Origin: UBA1738 sp045580145 | Lineage (GTDB): Bacteria > Bacillota > Clostridia > UBA1381 | Reading direction: 5' to 3' | Length of the DNA: 20,778 nt | NCBI GenBank assembly: GCA_045580145.1 | Contig: JAZNNI010000057.1 | Coordinates: 1-20,778 of the forward strand | Part shown: positions 1 through 6,491 of the stretch, in pieces | Numbering within the stretch: the first letter of the stretch is position 1 | Layout of the letters: every line of letters begins with the position of its first letter | The notes under the pieces: generated by a model | What the model saw: only the letters and a program-made list of their open reading frames with translations | What the model was told of the DNA's origin: nothing | The model's database searches: none | Position numbers and translations under genes: made by a program

Positions 1-28
1 TATTTTGTCAAAAAAATTTATATCCCAC

Positions 29-57
29 TTGCAATTTGGGAGAAAAGATTGTATAAT
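29..57 (+). promoter_or_regulatory. Sigma-A promoter of the nadK-argR-recN operon
   Basis: A -35 TTGCAA at 29-34 and a perfect -10 TATAAT at 52-57 are separated by 17 bases. Transcription would start near 64, giving a leader of about 30 nt before the nadK GTG at 95. No terminator or gene is visible in the first 28 bases. Confidence 0.8.
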
Positions 58-74
58 ATGTATAAATATACAAT
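57..74. promoter_or_regulatory. Candidate ArgR operator (ARG box)
   Basis: The core at 59-72 is a perfect palindrome, TGTATA-AA-TATACA. It fits the general ARG-box layout TGNAT-(A/T)4-ATNCA known for ArgR/AhrC, though the usual inner A/T pair is inverted relative to TGAAT/ATTCA. It sits 1 base downstream of the -10 and covers the predicted start site, so binding would block transcription. The operon it controls encodes ArgR, which makes autoregulation plausible. Operator identity is inference; the palindrome is directly visible. Confidence 0.45.
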
Positions 75-94
75 CGGTGAAGGGGGTGCGGCTT

Positions 95-919
95 GTGAAG
101 AAAATTGCGGTCATTCCGAATTACACAAAGGATATCGAATATGAATACACAAAGAGGCTTTGCGCATATCTTGACGGCAAGGCATCTGTTATGATGCAGG
201 AAAAGGATAGAATTGACGGAATAAATGTTCAATATACTGACGGGTGTGTTTACGAAGATGTTGATGCGGTTATAATTTTAGGCGGTGACGGAACAATTCT
301 TCAGGCAGCAGAGCCTTGCGGACAAAACGGAATCCCTGTTATGGGAATAAACCTTGGAAAGATTGGGTTTATGACAGAGGTTGAAATTGCTGATATGGAA
401 TCTGCGTGTGACAGACTTTTGATAGACGACTATACTGTGGAAGAAAGAATGATGATGGAGGTTGTTGTCTCGGGAGATAATAAGCCATATATAGCCTTAA
501 ATGACCTTGTGATTTCAAAACCTGATGCTAAAATGGTTGCGATGGAGCTTTGCGCAAATGGTGAAAAGGTCAGCGAATATATGGCGGACGGACTTATAAT
601 ATCAACCCCTACCGGCTCTACGGGATACTCACTCTCAGCCGGCGGCCCTGTTGCTGACCCTGCGATGGAGCTTTTTATTGCAACCCCTATTTGTGCGCAT
701 ATGCTGTCGGCAAGACCGATGCTGATGTCTTGCCAGAAAGAGATTACCCTTAAGATTATAGAAAATGGAAGCCCGACTGCTGTGGTTACCGTAGATGGCG
801 AAAACAAGTGTGTTATGGGCAAAACGGATATAGTGACGGTCAGAAAATCGGCATTCAGGCTTAAAATTATAAAACTGGGAAAACAATCATTCTATCATAC
901 AATGATGGCAAAATTATAG
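95..919 (+). CDS. nadK: NAD kinase
   Basis: Phosphorylates NAD to NADP in the cytoplasm, using ATP or polyphosphate. The 274-residue product has the GGDGT nucleotide-binding motif at residues 63-67, the NLGKIGF segment following it, an ALND motif near 134-137, and the family signature TPTGSTGYSLSAGGP at 171-185. I chose the GTG at 95 because it has a good GAAGGGGG Shine-Dalgarno sequence 8 bases upstream and gives the usual family start (VKKIAVIPN). A longer reading frame opens at a TTG at 5, but it would start upstream of the promoter. First gene of an operon with argR and recN, a common arrangement in Clostridia and Bacilli. The gap to argR is 15 bases. Confidence 0.95.
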   Translation: MKKIAVIPNYTKDIEYEYTKRLCAYLDGKASVMMQEKDRIDGINVQYTDGCVYEDVDAVIILGGDGTILQAAEPCGQNGIPVMGINLGKIGFMTEVEIADMESACDRLLIDDYTVEERMMMEVVVSGDNKPYIALNDLVISKPDAKMVAMELCANGEKVSEYMADGLIISTPTGSTGYSLSAGGPVADPAMELFIATPICAHMLSARPMLMSCQKEITLKIIENGSPTAVVTVDGENKCVMGKTDIVTVRKSAFRLKIIKLGKQSFYHTMMAKL

Positions 920-934
920 GAAAGAGGCTTTGAT

Positions 935-1390
935 ATGAAACAAAAAAGGCATCGTAAGATACTTAATATTATATCCGAAAGGGACGTCAAAACTCAGGAA
1001 CAACTCACCGAGGAGTTAAAGGCAGCAGGCTTTTTAGTTACTCAGGCGACGGTTTCAAGGGATATCAAGGAGCTGGGGCTTATAAAGCTTCCGCTGACAG
1101 ACGGGTCATATAAATATGCGGTCACAAAAAGTGAAAGTCAGGAAAGCAGGGAACATCTTGCGATTTTTTCGAGGTCTGTAATAAACATACAATCGGCGAT
1201 GCATACTATTGTAATCAAGACTCATGCTGGTATGGCAAACGCAGTCGCCGCGTCGCTTGATACATTCATTGCACACGAGATTGTCGGCACGATTGCAGGT
1301 GACGATACTATTTTGATTATAATGGAAAACCCTGAAAGAGCAGAAGAAATGGCAATTAAGCTGAGAAAGATGTTCAGCTGGAAGGAATAA
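935..1390 (+). CDS. argR: Arginine repressor ArgR/AhrC
   Basis: Arginine-responsive hexameric regulator that represses arginine biosynthesis and often activates catabolism. The 151-residue length is normal. The N-terminal winged-helix domain covers about residues 1-70, with the recognition segment ATVSRDIKELGL; the C-terminal oligomerisation and arginine-binding domain ends with the conserved GTIAGDDTILII segment at about 118-129, whose GDD aspartates contact arginine. An AAGAGG ribosome binding site precedes the ATG by 7 bases. The gene lies between nadK and recN; ahrC-recN linkage is well known in Firmicutes. A palindrome over the operon start (57-74) could be its own operator. Confidence 0.95.
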   Translation: MKQKRHRKILNIISERDVKTQEQLTEELKAAGFLVTQATVSRDIKELGLIKLPLTDGSYKYAVTKSESQESREHLAIFSRSVINIQSAMHTIVIKTHAGMANAVAASLDTFIAHEIVGTIAGDDTILIIMENPERAEEMAIKLRKMFSWKE

Positions 1391-1393
1391 GAA

Positions 1394-3028
1394 ATGTTAA
1401 ACAGTTTGGATATAAAAAATATTGCCTTGATTGAACAGCTTAATATTGAGCCAAATGAAGGGATGACTGTCCTGACGGGAGAAACGGGAGCGGGAAAGTC
1501 GATAATAATTGATGCAGTTAATCTGCTTTTGGGTGCACGGACGAATAAGGGACTTGTGCGATATGGTACCGACAAGGCGCGTGTTCAGGGTATGTTTTCA
1601 GTCGGTGAGCAGGTTTGTGGCATACTTGAGGAACAGGGGATTGAGGCAGACGATGGAGAAGTCATAATAAGCCGTGAAATTACAGCGGACGGGAAAAGTG
1701 TGTGCCGCATAAACGGAGCAATGGTTCCTCAAAATGTCCTTCGTGATTTGGGCGCCTACCTTATCAATATACACGGACAACAGGATAATCAGGCACTTTT
1801 AAACCCGACAAAGCATATAGATTTTTTGGATAACTATGCAAAAACGGATGTTGATGTCTTTTTGACGCTCTATCTGGAAAGAAAAGAGATTTTGAGGCGG
1901 ATTGATGAGCTTACACGTGATGAGCAGGAACGTCTTGAAAGAATTGACCTTTTGAAATATCAGGTGAGCGAGATTGATGATGCGGATATTTCTGTTGGTG
2001 AAAAGTCAGAACTTTCCGAGCAGAAGAACATAATTGAAAATGCCGAGAAGATTGCGACATCGGTAGGTGAGGCATACAATCTTTTGTATGAGGAAAACTC
2101 TGCCTATGACAGCATAAGTATGGCATCTGCATCGCTTGAGAGGATTTCGGGCATTGACGTGCGCATTGATGATATTTCATCAAAAATTTCCGATATGCAG
2201 TATGTGATTGAAGACTGCGTACACGAGCTTAAAAATCTGCTTGGCGGAATTGAATATGACGAAAATGTTTTAAATGATATAGAGAGCCGCCTTGACCTTA
2301 TAACCAAGCTTGAGAGAAAATATGGTGGCAGTGAGCAGGCAATAGTTGATTACGGCAAAAAAATAACAAAAGAGCTTGAGCTTTTAGAAAATGCTGATGA
2401 AACGGCAGTGGAGCTTGGAGAAAAACTTGATAAGATAAATGCCTTGATAAAAAAAGAGGCGGAAAAGCTGACAAAACATAGACAGGATGCCGCAAGAAAG
2501 CTTCAGGCGGAAATTGAAGCCGCACTTTCTGAGCTTGATATGCCCAAGGTCAAGTTTGAAGTGAAGATAAACTCCTGCGAATATAACAAAAAGGGCGCAG
2601 ACGAGGTTGAATTTATGATATGCCCAAACGTCGGCGAGCAGTTAAAGCCGCTCGCATTAATCGCATCGGGCGGTGAGCTTTCGCGAGTTATGCTGGCTGT
2701 TAAGTCGATTATTGCCGACGGTGTAGATACTCTCATATTTGACGAGATTGACACGGGCGTTTCGGGAACTGCAGCGAAGAAAATTGCAGGAAAGCTGTCG
2801 GCACTTTCAAAGGGAAAGCAGGTTATTTGTGTGAGCCACCAACCTCAAATTGCGGCAAAGGCGGATAATCATTATATGATTAAAAAGCGTCAGGATGGTG
2901 ATAGAACTGTCACGGAAATTAGCCTCTTGTCGCTTGATGAGAGGGTGTCGGAGCTTGCAAGGATAATTGATGGTGATAATGTGAGTGAAACGGCTATAAA
3001 TCACGCGAAGGAAATGCTGGGACTATGA
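1394..3028 (+). CDS. recN: DNA repair protein RecN
   Basis: SMC-like ATPase recruited early to double-strand breaks in recombinational repair. The 544-residue protein is close to the family length (about 550-575). Walker A GETGAGKS lies at 29-36, a long helical, coiled-coil-rich centre runs from about 150 to 380, the ABC signature SGGELS is at 425-430, and Walker B TLIFDEID at 446-453 is followed by the D-loop TGVSG and a VSHQPQ switch histidine. Its ribosome binding site (GGAAGGAA) lies within the last codons of argR, 3 bases upstream, so it is co-transcribed and probably translationally coupled. The stop overlaps the next start by four bases (ATGA). Confidence 0.96.
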   Translation: MLNSLDIKNIALIEQLNIEPNEGMTVLTGETGAGKSIIIDAVNLLLGARTNKGLVRYGTDKARVQGMFSVGEQVCGILEEQGIEADDGEVIISREITADGKSVCRINGAMVPQNVLRDLGAYLINIHGQQDNQALLNPTKHIDFLDNYAKTDVDVFLTLYLERKEILRRIDELTRDEQERLERIDLLKYQVSEIDDADISVGEKSELSEQKNIIENAEKIATSVGEAYNLLYEENSAYDSISMASASLERISGIDVRIDDISSKISDMQYVIEDCVHELKNLLGGIEYDENVLNDIESRLDLITKLERKYGGSEQAIVDYGKKITKELELLENADETAVELGEKLDKINALIKKEAEKLTKHRQDAARKLQAEIEAALSELDMPKVKFEVKINSCEYNKKGADEVEFMICPNVGEQLKPLALIASGGELSRVMLAVKSIIADGVDTLIFDEIDTGVSGTAAKKIAGKLSALSKGKQVICVSHQPQIAAKADNHYMIKKRQDGDRTVTEISLLSLDERVSELARIIDGDNVSETAINHAKEMLGL

Positions 3029-3423
3029 GAGAAGAAGGTTTCGTGAAAGCAGTTTGTGAACAAACTTGCGAGGTTATAATAAGAAGAAAAACTGCCTGTG
3101 GCGAAAACTGTGCAAGCTGTAAAGCGGGGTGCGAGGCAAAGGAACAGATTTGTGTTGCCGAGAACACGATTGGCGCAAAGGTAGGGGATAGGGTGATTGT
3201 TGAGATGGACTCTAAAAAAGTCTTAAAATCAGCCTTTTTGGTCTATATTCTGCCGATTTTGGTCTTTTTGACAGTTTTAGTGACTTCTTTGGAAAATAAC
3301 GTTGGCGAGGGAAAGTCAGCAGTTATTGCGCTTGTTGGCGCTTGCGCTGTGTTCTTTTGCGTGGCAATCTACTCAAAGAGTCATAAAAAAGATTATTTGT
3401 CACGCGTTGTGGAAATAATTTGA
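3025..3423 (+). CDS. RseC/MucC-family (SoxR-reducing) membrane protein
   Basis: A 132-residue protein. The N-terminal cytoplasmic part holds a cysteine cluster C25-x3-C29-x2-C32-x3-C36 plus C43, then two hydrophobic segments at about 67-90 (KSAFLVYILPILVFLTVLV) and 99-119. This layout matches the RseC/MucC family, whose members work with Rnf electron-transport complexes in reducing SoxR, or modulate sigma-E in proteobacteria. Here there is no rnf, soxR or sigma-E gene nearby, so the role is unknown. It starts inside the recN stop (ATGA overlap), so translation is coupled to RecN. The ribosome binding site is weak and lies within recN. Confidence 0.75.
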   Translation: MREEGFVKAVCEQTCEVIIRRKTACGENCASCKAGCEAKEQICVAENTIGAKVGDRVIVEMDSKKVLKSAFLVYILPILVFLTVLVTSLENNVGEGKSAVIALVGACAVFFCVAIYSKSHKKDYLSRVVEII

Positions 3424-3631
3424 ATCTATAAGAAACTACTATCAAAAAACTACCTTTGTGTAACTGAGGTGGGTTGCAAGCAACTCGGAGGTGTTGTAGA
3501 GGACTATAAACACAACAAAGAAATTGTACCGATTAAAAAAGAATTGATAAAGAATATAACAAAAAACGAAAAGAGCGGTATGCTATCAACATAAAAATAT
3601 TTATATAAATATAGAGAAAGGAACATATACA
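3424..3631 (+). other. Intergenic stretch with possible coding remnant
   Basis: This 208-base gap contains no gene I can call. The rseC reading frame stays open past its TGA for 56 codons, to a TAA at 3592-3594, without a convincing start or ribosome binding site; this could be chance or the decayed end of a lost gene. A short G-rich section at 3465-3500 contains the hairpin GTTGCAAGCAAC. No terminator with a T tract is visible after rseC. The last 40 bases before the glycosyltransferase are very AT-rich. Confidence 0.3.
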
Positions 3632-4513
3632 ATGAATTATAATATACGACATGCTTATCTGATTTGTGCACACAACAACTATAAGACGCTTGGTCAACTA
3701 TTAAGGGATCTTGATAGCAGTAATGTTGATATATATTTACATATTGACAGTAAATCGCAACTTACAAATAAAGATAAAGAGGAATTACTGGCAAATGTAA
3801 AAGAAAGCAAGATTTATTTTTCTAAGCGCACGTCTATCGCGTGGGGAGGATACAGTCAAACAAAAATGTTTTTAATGCTTATGAGTCAGGCATTGACGGA
3901 GGGGCAATATGACTATTTACATATGATTACGGGACAAACTTTGCCTATTAAATCCAAAGAATATATAGAAAACTTCTATGGTGAAAATTTCGGCTTGGAG
4001 TTTGTTCATTTCAGCGCATCAGATTCATATGAAAGAGTTAAGTATTATTGTCCGTATACTGAAAATTATCCATACCTAAAAGGTATAAAGAAATATGTAA
4101 ACAGGTATTTTATCATACTGCAACAAAAACTAAACATAGATGTTTTTAAACGTTTTAATTGGGAATATAAATGGGGTAGTGCTTACGGCTCAATTACTGA
4201 AAGCTTTGCTAAATACTTAATTTCGCAAGAAAACAAAATTAAGAGATGCTTCTCACATTCAAAAATCTCGTGTGAAAGCTATTTACAGACTGTATTATGG
4301 AACTCACCATTTAAAGATAATATATTCGCGCCCGATGAAGAAGACAAACAATTATTATATGTAAAATGGGATAGCAGACACATTCATGGTGAAACAATAG
4401 AAGTTGCGGATGTTGAGAAAATAGTAAAAGAATCAAAGTCTCTTTGGGCGTGTAAATTCAGCGATGAAGCAAGTTATGAATGTTTTAATGAAATACTTAA
4501 AAATCGTGGTTGA
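3632..4513 (+). CDS. GT14-type (core-2/I-branching enzyme-like) glycosyltransferase
   Basis: Probable N-acetylglucosaminyl- or xylosyl-type transferase of the core-2/I-branching family (Pfam Branch, PF02485), as found in bacterial surface polysaccharide loci. Visible motifs in its 293 residues: AYLICAHNN (8-16), HIDSK (37-41), WGGYSQ (71-76), YLHMITGQTLPIKS (95-108), WGSAYGSI (181-188) and the acidic segment CESYLQTVLWNS with candidate catalytic E215. There is no signal peptide or membrane segment, so it is likely cytosolic. An AAAGGA site lies 9 bases upstream. It stands alone, is clearly more AT-rich and uses more ATA/AAA/TTA codons than its neighbours, and interrupts a housekeeping region, which suggests acquisition. 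The acceptor and sugar cannot be read from the sequence. Confidence 0.8.
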   Translation: MNYNIRHAYLICAHNNYKTLGQLLRDLDSSNVDIYLHIDSKSQLTNKDKEELLANVKESKIYFSKRTSIAWGGYSQTKMFLMLMSQALTEGQYDYLHMITGQTLPIKSKEYIENFYGENFGLEFVHFSASDSYERVKYYCPYTENYPYLKGIKKYVNRYFIILQQKLNIDVFKRFNWEYKWGSAYGSITESFAKYLISQENKIKRCFSHSKISCESYLQTVLWNSPFKDNIFAPDEEDKQLLYVKWDSRHIHGETIEVADVEKIVKESKSLWACKFSDEASYECFNEILKNRG

Positions 4514-4545
4514 TATAACGAGATAAGAATATAAAATTCGGTGTA

Positions 4546-4573
4546 AGGCGGGTATTTGCCTAATCTGTTTTTT
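4546..4573 (+). terminator. Weak candidate terminator after the glycosyltransferase
   Basis: A short AGGC/GCCT stem (4546-4549 with 4558-4561, 8-base loop) is followed, six bases later, by six T residues at 4568-4573. The stem is too short and too far from the T run to be convincing. Confidence 0.25.
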
Positions 4574-4653
4574 AGCTAATGACTGGAATGTATAAGAAAA
4601 AACCACTCGTAAATTATTCCGCAAAATTGAGTTATATAAATTTAAATTCATAC

Positions 4654-4682
4654 TTGAAAAAATAAAAAATATGTGGTATAAT
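4654..4682 (+). promoter_or_regulatory. Sigma-A promoter of the 96-residue protein gene
   Basis: -35 TTGAAA at 4654-4659 and a perfect -10 TATAAT at 4677-4682 with a 17-base spacer, plus an extended TGG just before the -10. Predicted start near 4689, about 26 nt before the ATG. Confidence 0.85.
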
Positions 4683-4714
4683 TAGTTACTAAACTTAGGA
4701 AAGGATTGATTTAG

Positions 4715-5005
4715 ATGGCAGCTGCAAAGAAACCAAAGATTTTGACATATAAAGATAAGCCTGTTTACAGACAGGGAAATGTGATTTATTACGGAGACCT
4801 GTCAAAAAGACTGATTTTAGTTCTTGAAATAGTTGAAACCGAGGAAAAGAATGGTGTTACTGTTTCCAAGAAGGTAAAGTTCCATATTCAGGATAACACA
4901 GGAGAACTTGGAAAAGGTGTTAACTATCGCTCAGGCGAAAGGGATAATCTTTTTAAGGCATTCGATATCGGTGCTTGGTGGCTTCAAGACGCATTAGAAG
5001 GATAA
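4715..5005 (+). CDS. Conserved-looking protein of unknown function (96 aa)
   Basis: I do not recognise a named family with certainty. The protein is soluble, with a lysine-rich start and then alternating hydrophobic beta-type segments (PVYRQGNVIYYGD, RLILVLEIVET, KKVKFHIQD) and a C-terminal helix with FDIGAWWLQDALEG. It has no cysteines, signal peptide or membrane segment. It looks like a small beta-rich fold. The ribosome binding site AAAGGA is 9 bases upstream. It is a one-gene transcription unit: consensus extended promoter upstream, strong terminator directly downstream. Base composition and codon use match the core genes, not the glycosyltransferase, so it is probably native and well expressed. 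Confidence 0.8.
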   Translation: MAAAKKPKILTYKDKPVYRQGNVIYYGDLSKRLILVLEIVETEEKNGVTVSKKVKFHIQDNTGELGKGVNYRSGERDNLFKAFDIGAWWLQDALEG

Positions 5006-5008
5006 GTT

Positions 5009-5042
5009 AAAAATCCGCTTTCTTTTTGAAAGCGGATTTTTT
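5009..5042. terminator. Bidirectional intrinsic terminator between the 96-aa gene and metK
   Basis: A near-perfect 13-14 bp stem, AAAATCCGCTTTC (5010-5022) with GAAAGCGGATTTT (5028-5040), has a five-T loop and runs into a T tract at 5037-5042. On the other strand the A run at 5009-5013 supplies the T tract. It lies between convergent genes and can serve both. Confidence 0.93.
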
Positions 5043-5054
5043 GTGTTTAAATTT

Positions 5055-5080
5055 CGTTATTTAATTGCGTTATTTAATTG
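5055..5080. repeat. 13-bp perfect tandem duplication over the metK stop
   Basis: The unit CGTTATTTAATTG occurs at 5055-5067 and again at 5068-5080, back to back. The right copy contains the metK stop codon and last two codons (complement of 5070-5078). The left copy repeats them outside the gene. Confidence 0.9.
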
Positions 5081-6209
5081 CGGCTTTTAAGTCCTCAACC
5101 TTATTTGTCTTTTCCCAAGCAACATCAAGGTCTTCTCTGCCCATATGACCATAGGATGAAAGCTGCTTATAAATCGGCTTTCTGAGGTCCAAGTCTCTGA
5201 TGATTGCGTAAGGACGAAGGTCAAACACCTTGTTTACTGCCTCTACAATCCTTTCGTCATCAATAGTACCTGTGCCAAAAGTATCAACCATAACAGATAC
5301 GGGCTCTGCAACACCGATTGCATATGCAAGCTCGACCTCGCACTTTTCAGCAAGACCTGCCGCTACAATATTTTTAGCAACCCATCTTGCAGCATATGCA
5401 GCACTTCGGTCAACCTTTGTCGGGTCTTTACCTGAGAATGCTCCGCCGCCGTGACGTGCATATCCGCCGTAGGTATCAACAATGATTTTTCTGCCAGTAA
5501 GACCTGAGTCGCCCTGTGGCCCGCCGACAACAAATCTGCCTGTCGGGTTCACGTAGTATTTTGTATTCTCTGTCAAAAGCTCAGGTGCAACTGTTGTATT
5601 CACAACCTCGCGAATTAAATCTTCTCTGATTTGTTCCAAAGTTACGTCAGGTGAGTGCTGTGTTGAAATTACGATTGTATCCACACTGGCTGGCTTTCCA
5701 TCAATATACTCAACAGTTACCTGTGTTTTCCCGTCGGGACGAAGATATGGTAAAAGTCCTGATTTTCTTACGTCTGTAAGCTTCTTTGCAAGCTTGTGTG
5801 CAAGAGAAATCGGAAGCGGCATAAGCTCCGGTGTTTCGTTGCAGGCGTAGCCGAACATCATTCCCTGGTCGCCTGCACCATCAGTGTCAACACCCATAGC
5901 GATATCAGGTGACTGCTCGTCAATAGAAGTTAAAACTGCGCAGGTATGTCCGTCAAAGCCGTATTTTGCACGGTCATAGCCAATATCCAAAACTGCCTGA
6001 CGTGCAACCTTTGGAAAATCCACATAGCAGTTGGTTGTAATTTCACCCATAATTGAAACGATACCTGTCGTACAAGTCGTCTCGCAGGCAACACGTGCTG
6101 TCGGGTCTTTCTTTAATATTTCGTCTAAAATTGCATCGGAAATGCAGTCGCAGATTTTATCAGGATGCCCCTCTGTAACCGATTCTGAAGTAAAAAGCAT
6201 TCTTTTCAT
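5070..6209 (-). CDS. metK: S-adenosylmethionine synthetase
   Basis: Makes S-adenosylmethionine from methionine and ATP in the cytoplasm. At 379 residues it is slightly shorter than the usual 384-400 but appears complete. Motifs: ESVTEGHPDKICD at 9-21 with the catalytic histidine H15, the nucleotide loop GAGDQGMMFGYA at 111-122, and the P-loop-like GGGAFSGKDPTKVDRS at 254-269. AGAGGAG (plus-strand 6217-6223) lies 7 bases before the ATG; MKRMLFTSESVTEG is the usual family start. It is transcribed away from the S10 operon and toward the 96-aa gene. The leader is only about 54 nt, too short for an S-box riboswitch, which commonly controls metK in Firmicutes. Confidence 0.97.
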   Translation of the reverse strand: MKRMLFTSESVTEGHPDKICDCISDAILDEILKKDPTARVACETTCTTGIVSIMGEITTNCYVDFPKVARQAVLDIGYDRAKYGFDGHTCAVLTSIDEQSPDIAMGVDTDGAGDQGMMFGYACNETPELMPLPISLAHKLAKKLTDVRKSGLLPYLRPDGKTQVTVEYIDGKPASVDTIVISTQHSPDVTLEQIREDLIREVVNTTVAPELLTENTKYYVNPTGRFVVGGPQGDSGLTGRKIIVDTYGGYARHGGGAFSGKDPTKVDRSAAYAARWVAKNIVAAGLAEKCEVELAYAIGVAEPVSVMVDTFGTGTIDDERIVEAVNKVFDLRPYAIIRDLDLRKPIYKQLSSYGHMGREDLDVAWEKTNKVEDLKAAIK

Positions 6210-6230
6210 ATTTTTTCTCCTCTATTATAT

Positions 6231-6255
6231 AATAAGGTAATTTTTCCCCCTTATT
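6231..6255 (-). promoter_or_regulatory. Leader hairpin upstream of metK
   Basis: In the metK leader RNA, AATAAGG (complement of 6249-6255) can pair perfectly with CCTTATT (complement of 6231-6237), giving a 7-bp stem and an 11-base loop that ends 8 bases before the ribosome binding site. It could affect stability or translation. It is AT-rich, and I cannot match it to a known SAM riboswitch. Confidence 0.35.
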
Positions 6256-6269
6256 TTACATCATTATAT

Positions 6270-6298
6270 ATAATAACACAAACTTTATGTTTTTTCAA
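6270..6298 (-). promoter_or_regulatory. metK promoter
   Basis: On the minus strand, TTGAAA (6298 to 6293) and TATTAT (6275 to 6270) are 17 bases apart, with an extended TGT before the -10. Transcription would start near 6263. Confidence 0.7.
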
Positions 6299-6459
6299 GC
6301 AGATTGACAAATTTGCGGGAAATATTTAATTTTGAGTCAAGTAATTAGAAAAAAGTAGAGGGGTTGTTAATTTTAATATATGTCATTTTGCACAAAAATT
6401 AAAGAAAATTTTTTGTAAAGTTTGTTAAAAATTTTTTAACACAAATTTCGCCTAAATGC
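6299..6459. other. AT-rich divergent intergenic region, possible UP element
   Basis: Between the metK promoter and the S10-operon promoter lies about 160 bases of very AT-rich DNA with no gene. A- and T-tracts cluster at 6403-6440, including the 17-base inverted repeat GTTAAAAATTTTTTAAC at 6424-6440, some 20-80 bases upstream of the -35. This is where an alpha-CTD-binding UP element would lie for a strongly expressed operon. A weak promoter-like TTGACA at 6304-6309 lacks a good -10. Confidence 0.4.
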
Positions 6460-6488
6460 TTGCAAAATTGGTATATTTGATATATAAT
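6460..6488 (+). promoter_or_regulatory. Main promoter of the S10 ribosomal protein operon
   Basis: -35 TTGCAA at 6460-6465, 17-base spacer, perfect -10 TATAAT at 6483-6488. Predicted start near 6492-6495, leaving a leader of about 330 nt before rpsJ. Confidence 0.88.
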
Positions 6489-6491
6489 AGT

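Noticed and set aside
5..94. Longer NAD kinase beginning at TTG 5
   Set aside because: It has no ribosome binding site, would start upstream of a consensus promoter, and adds 30 residues not typical of the family.
3465..3540. Terminator after rseC
   Set aside because: Hairpins such as GTTGCAAGCAAC and TGTTGT/ACAACA are present, but none is followed by a T tract.
5230..5454. Plus-strand open frame opposite metK
   Set aside because: It lies antisense to strongly conserved metK codons, has no ribosome binding site and no recognisable product.
6210..6460. SAM riboswitch for metK
   Set aside because: The leader predicted from the promoter is too short, and I see no S-box core or accompanying terminator on the minus strand.
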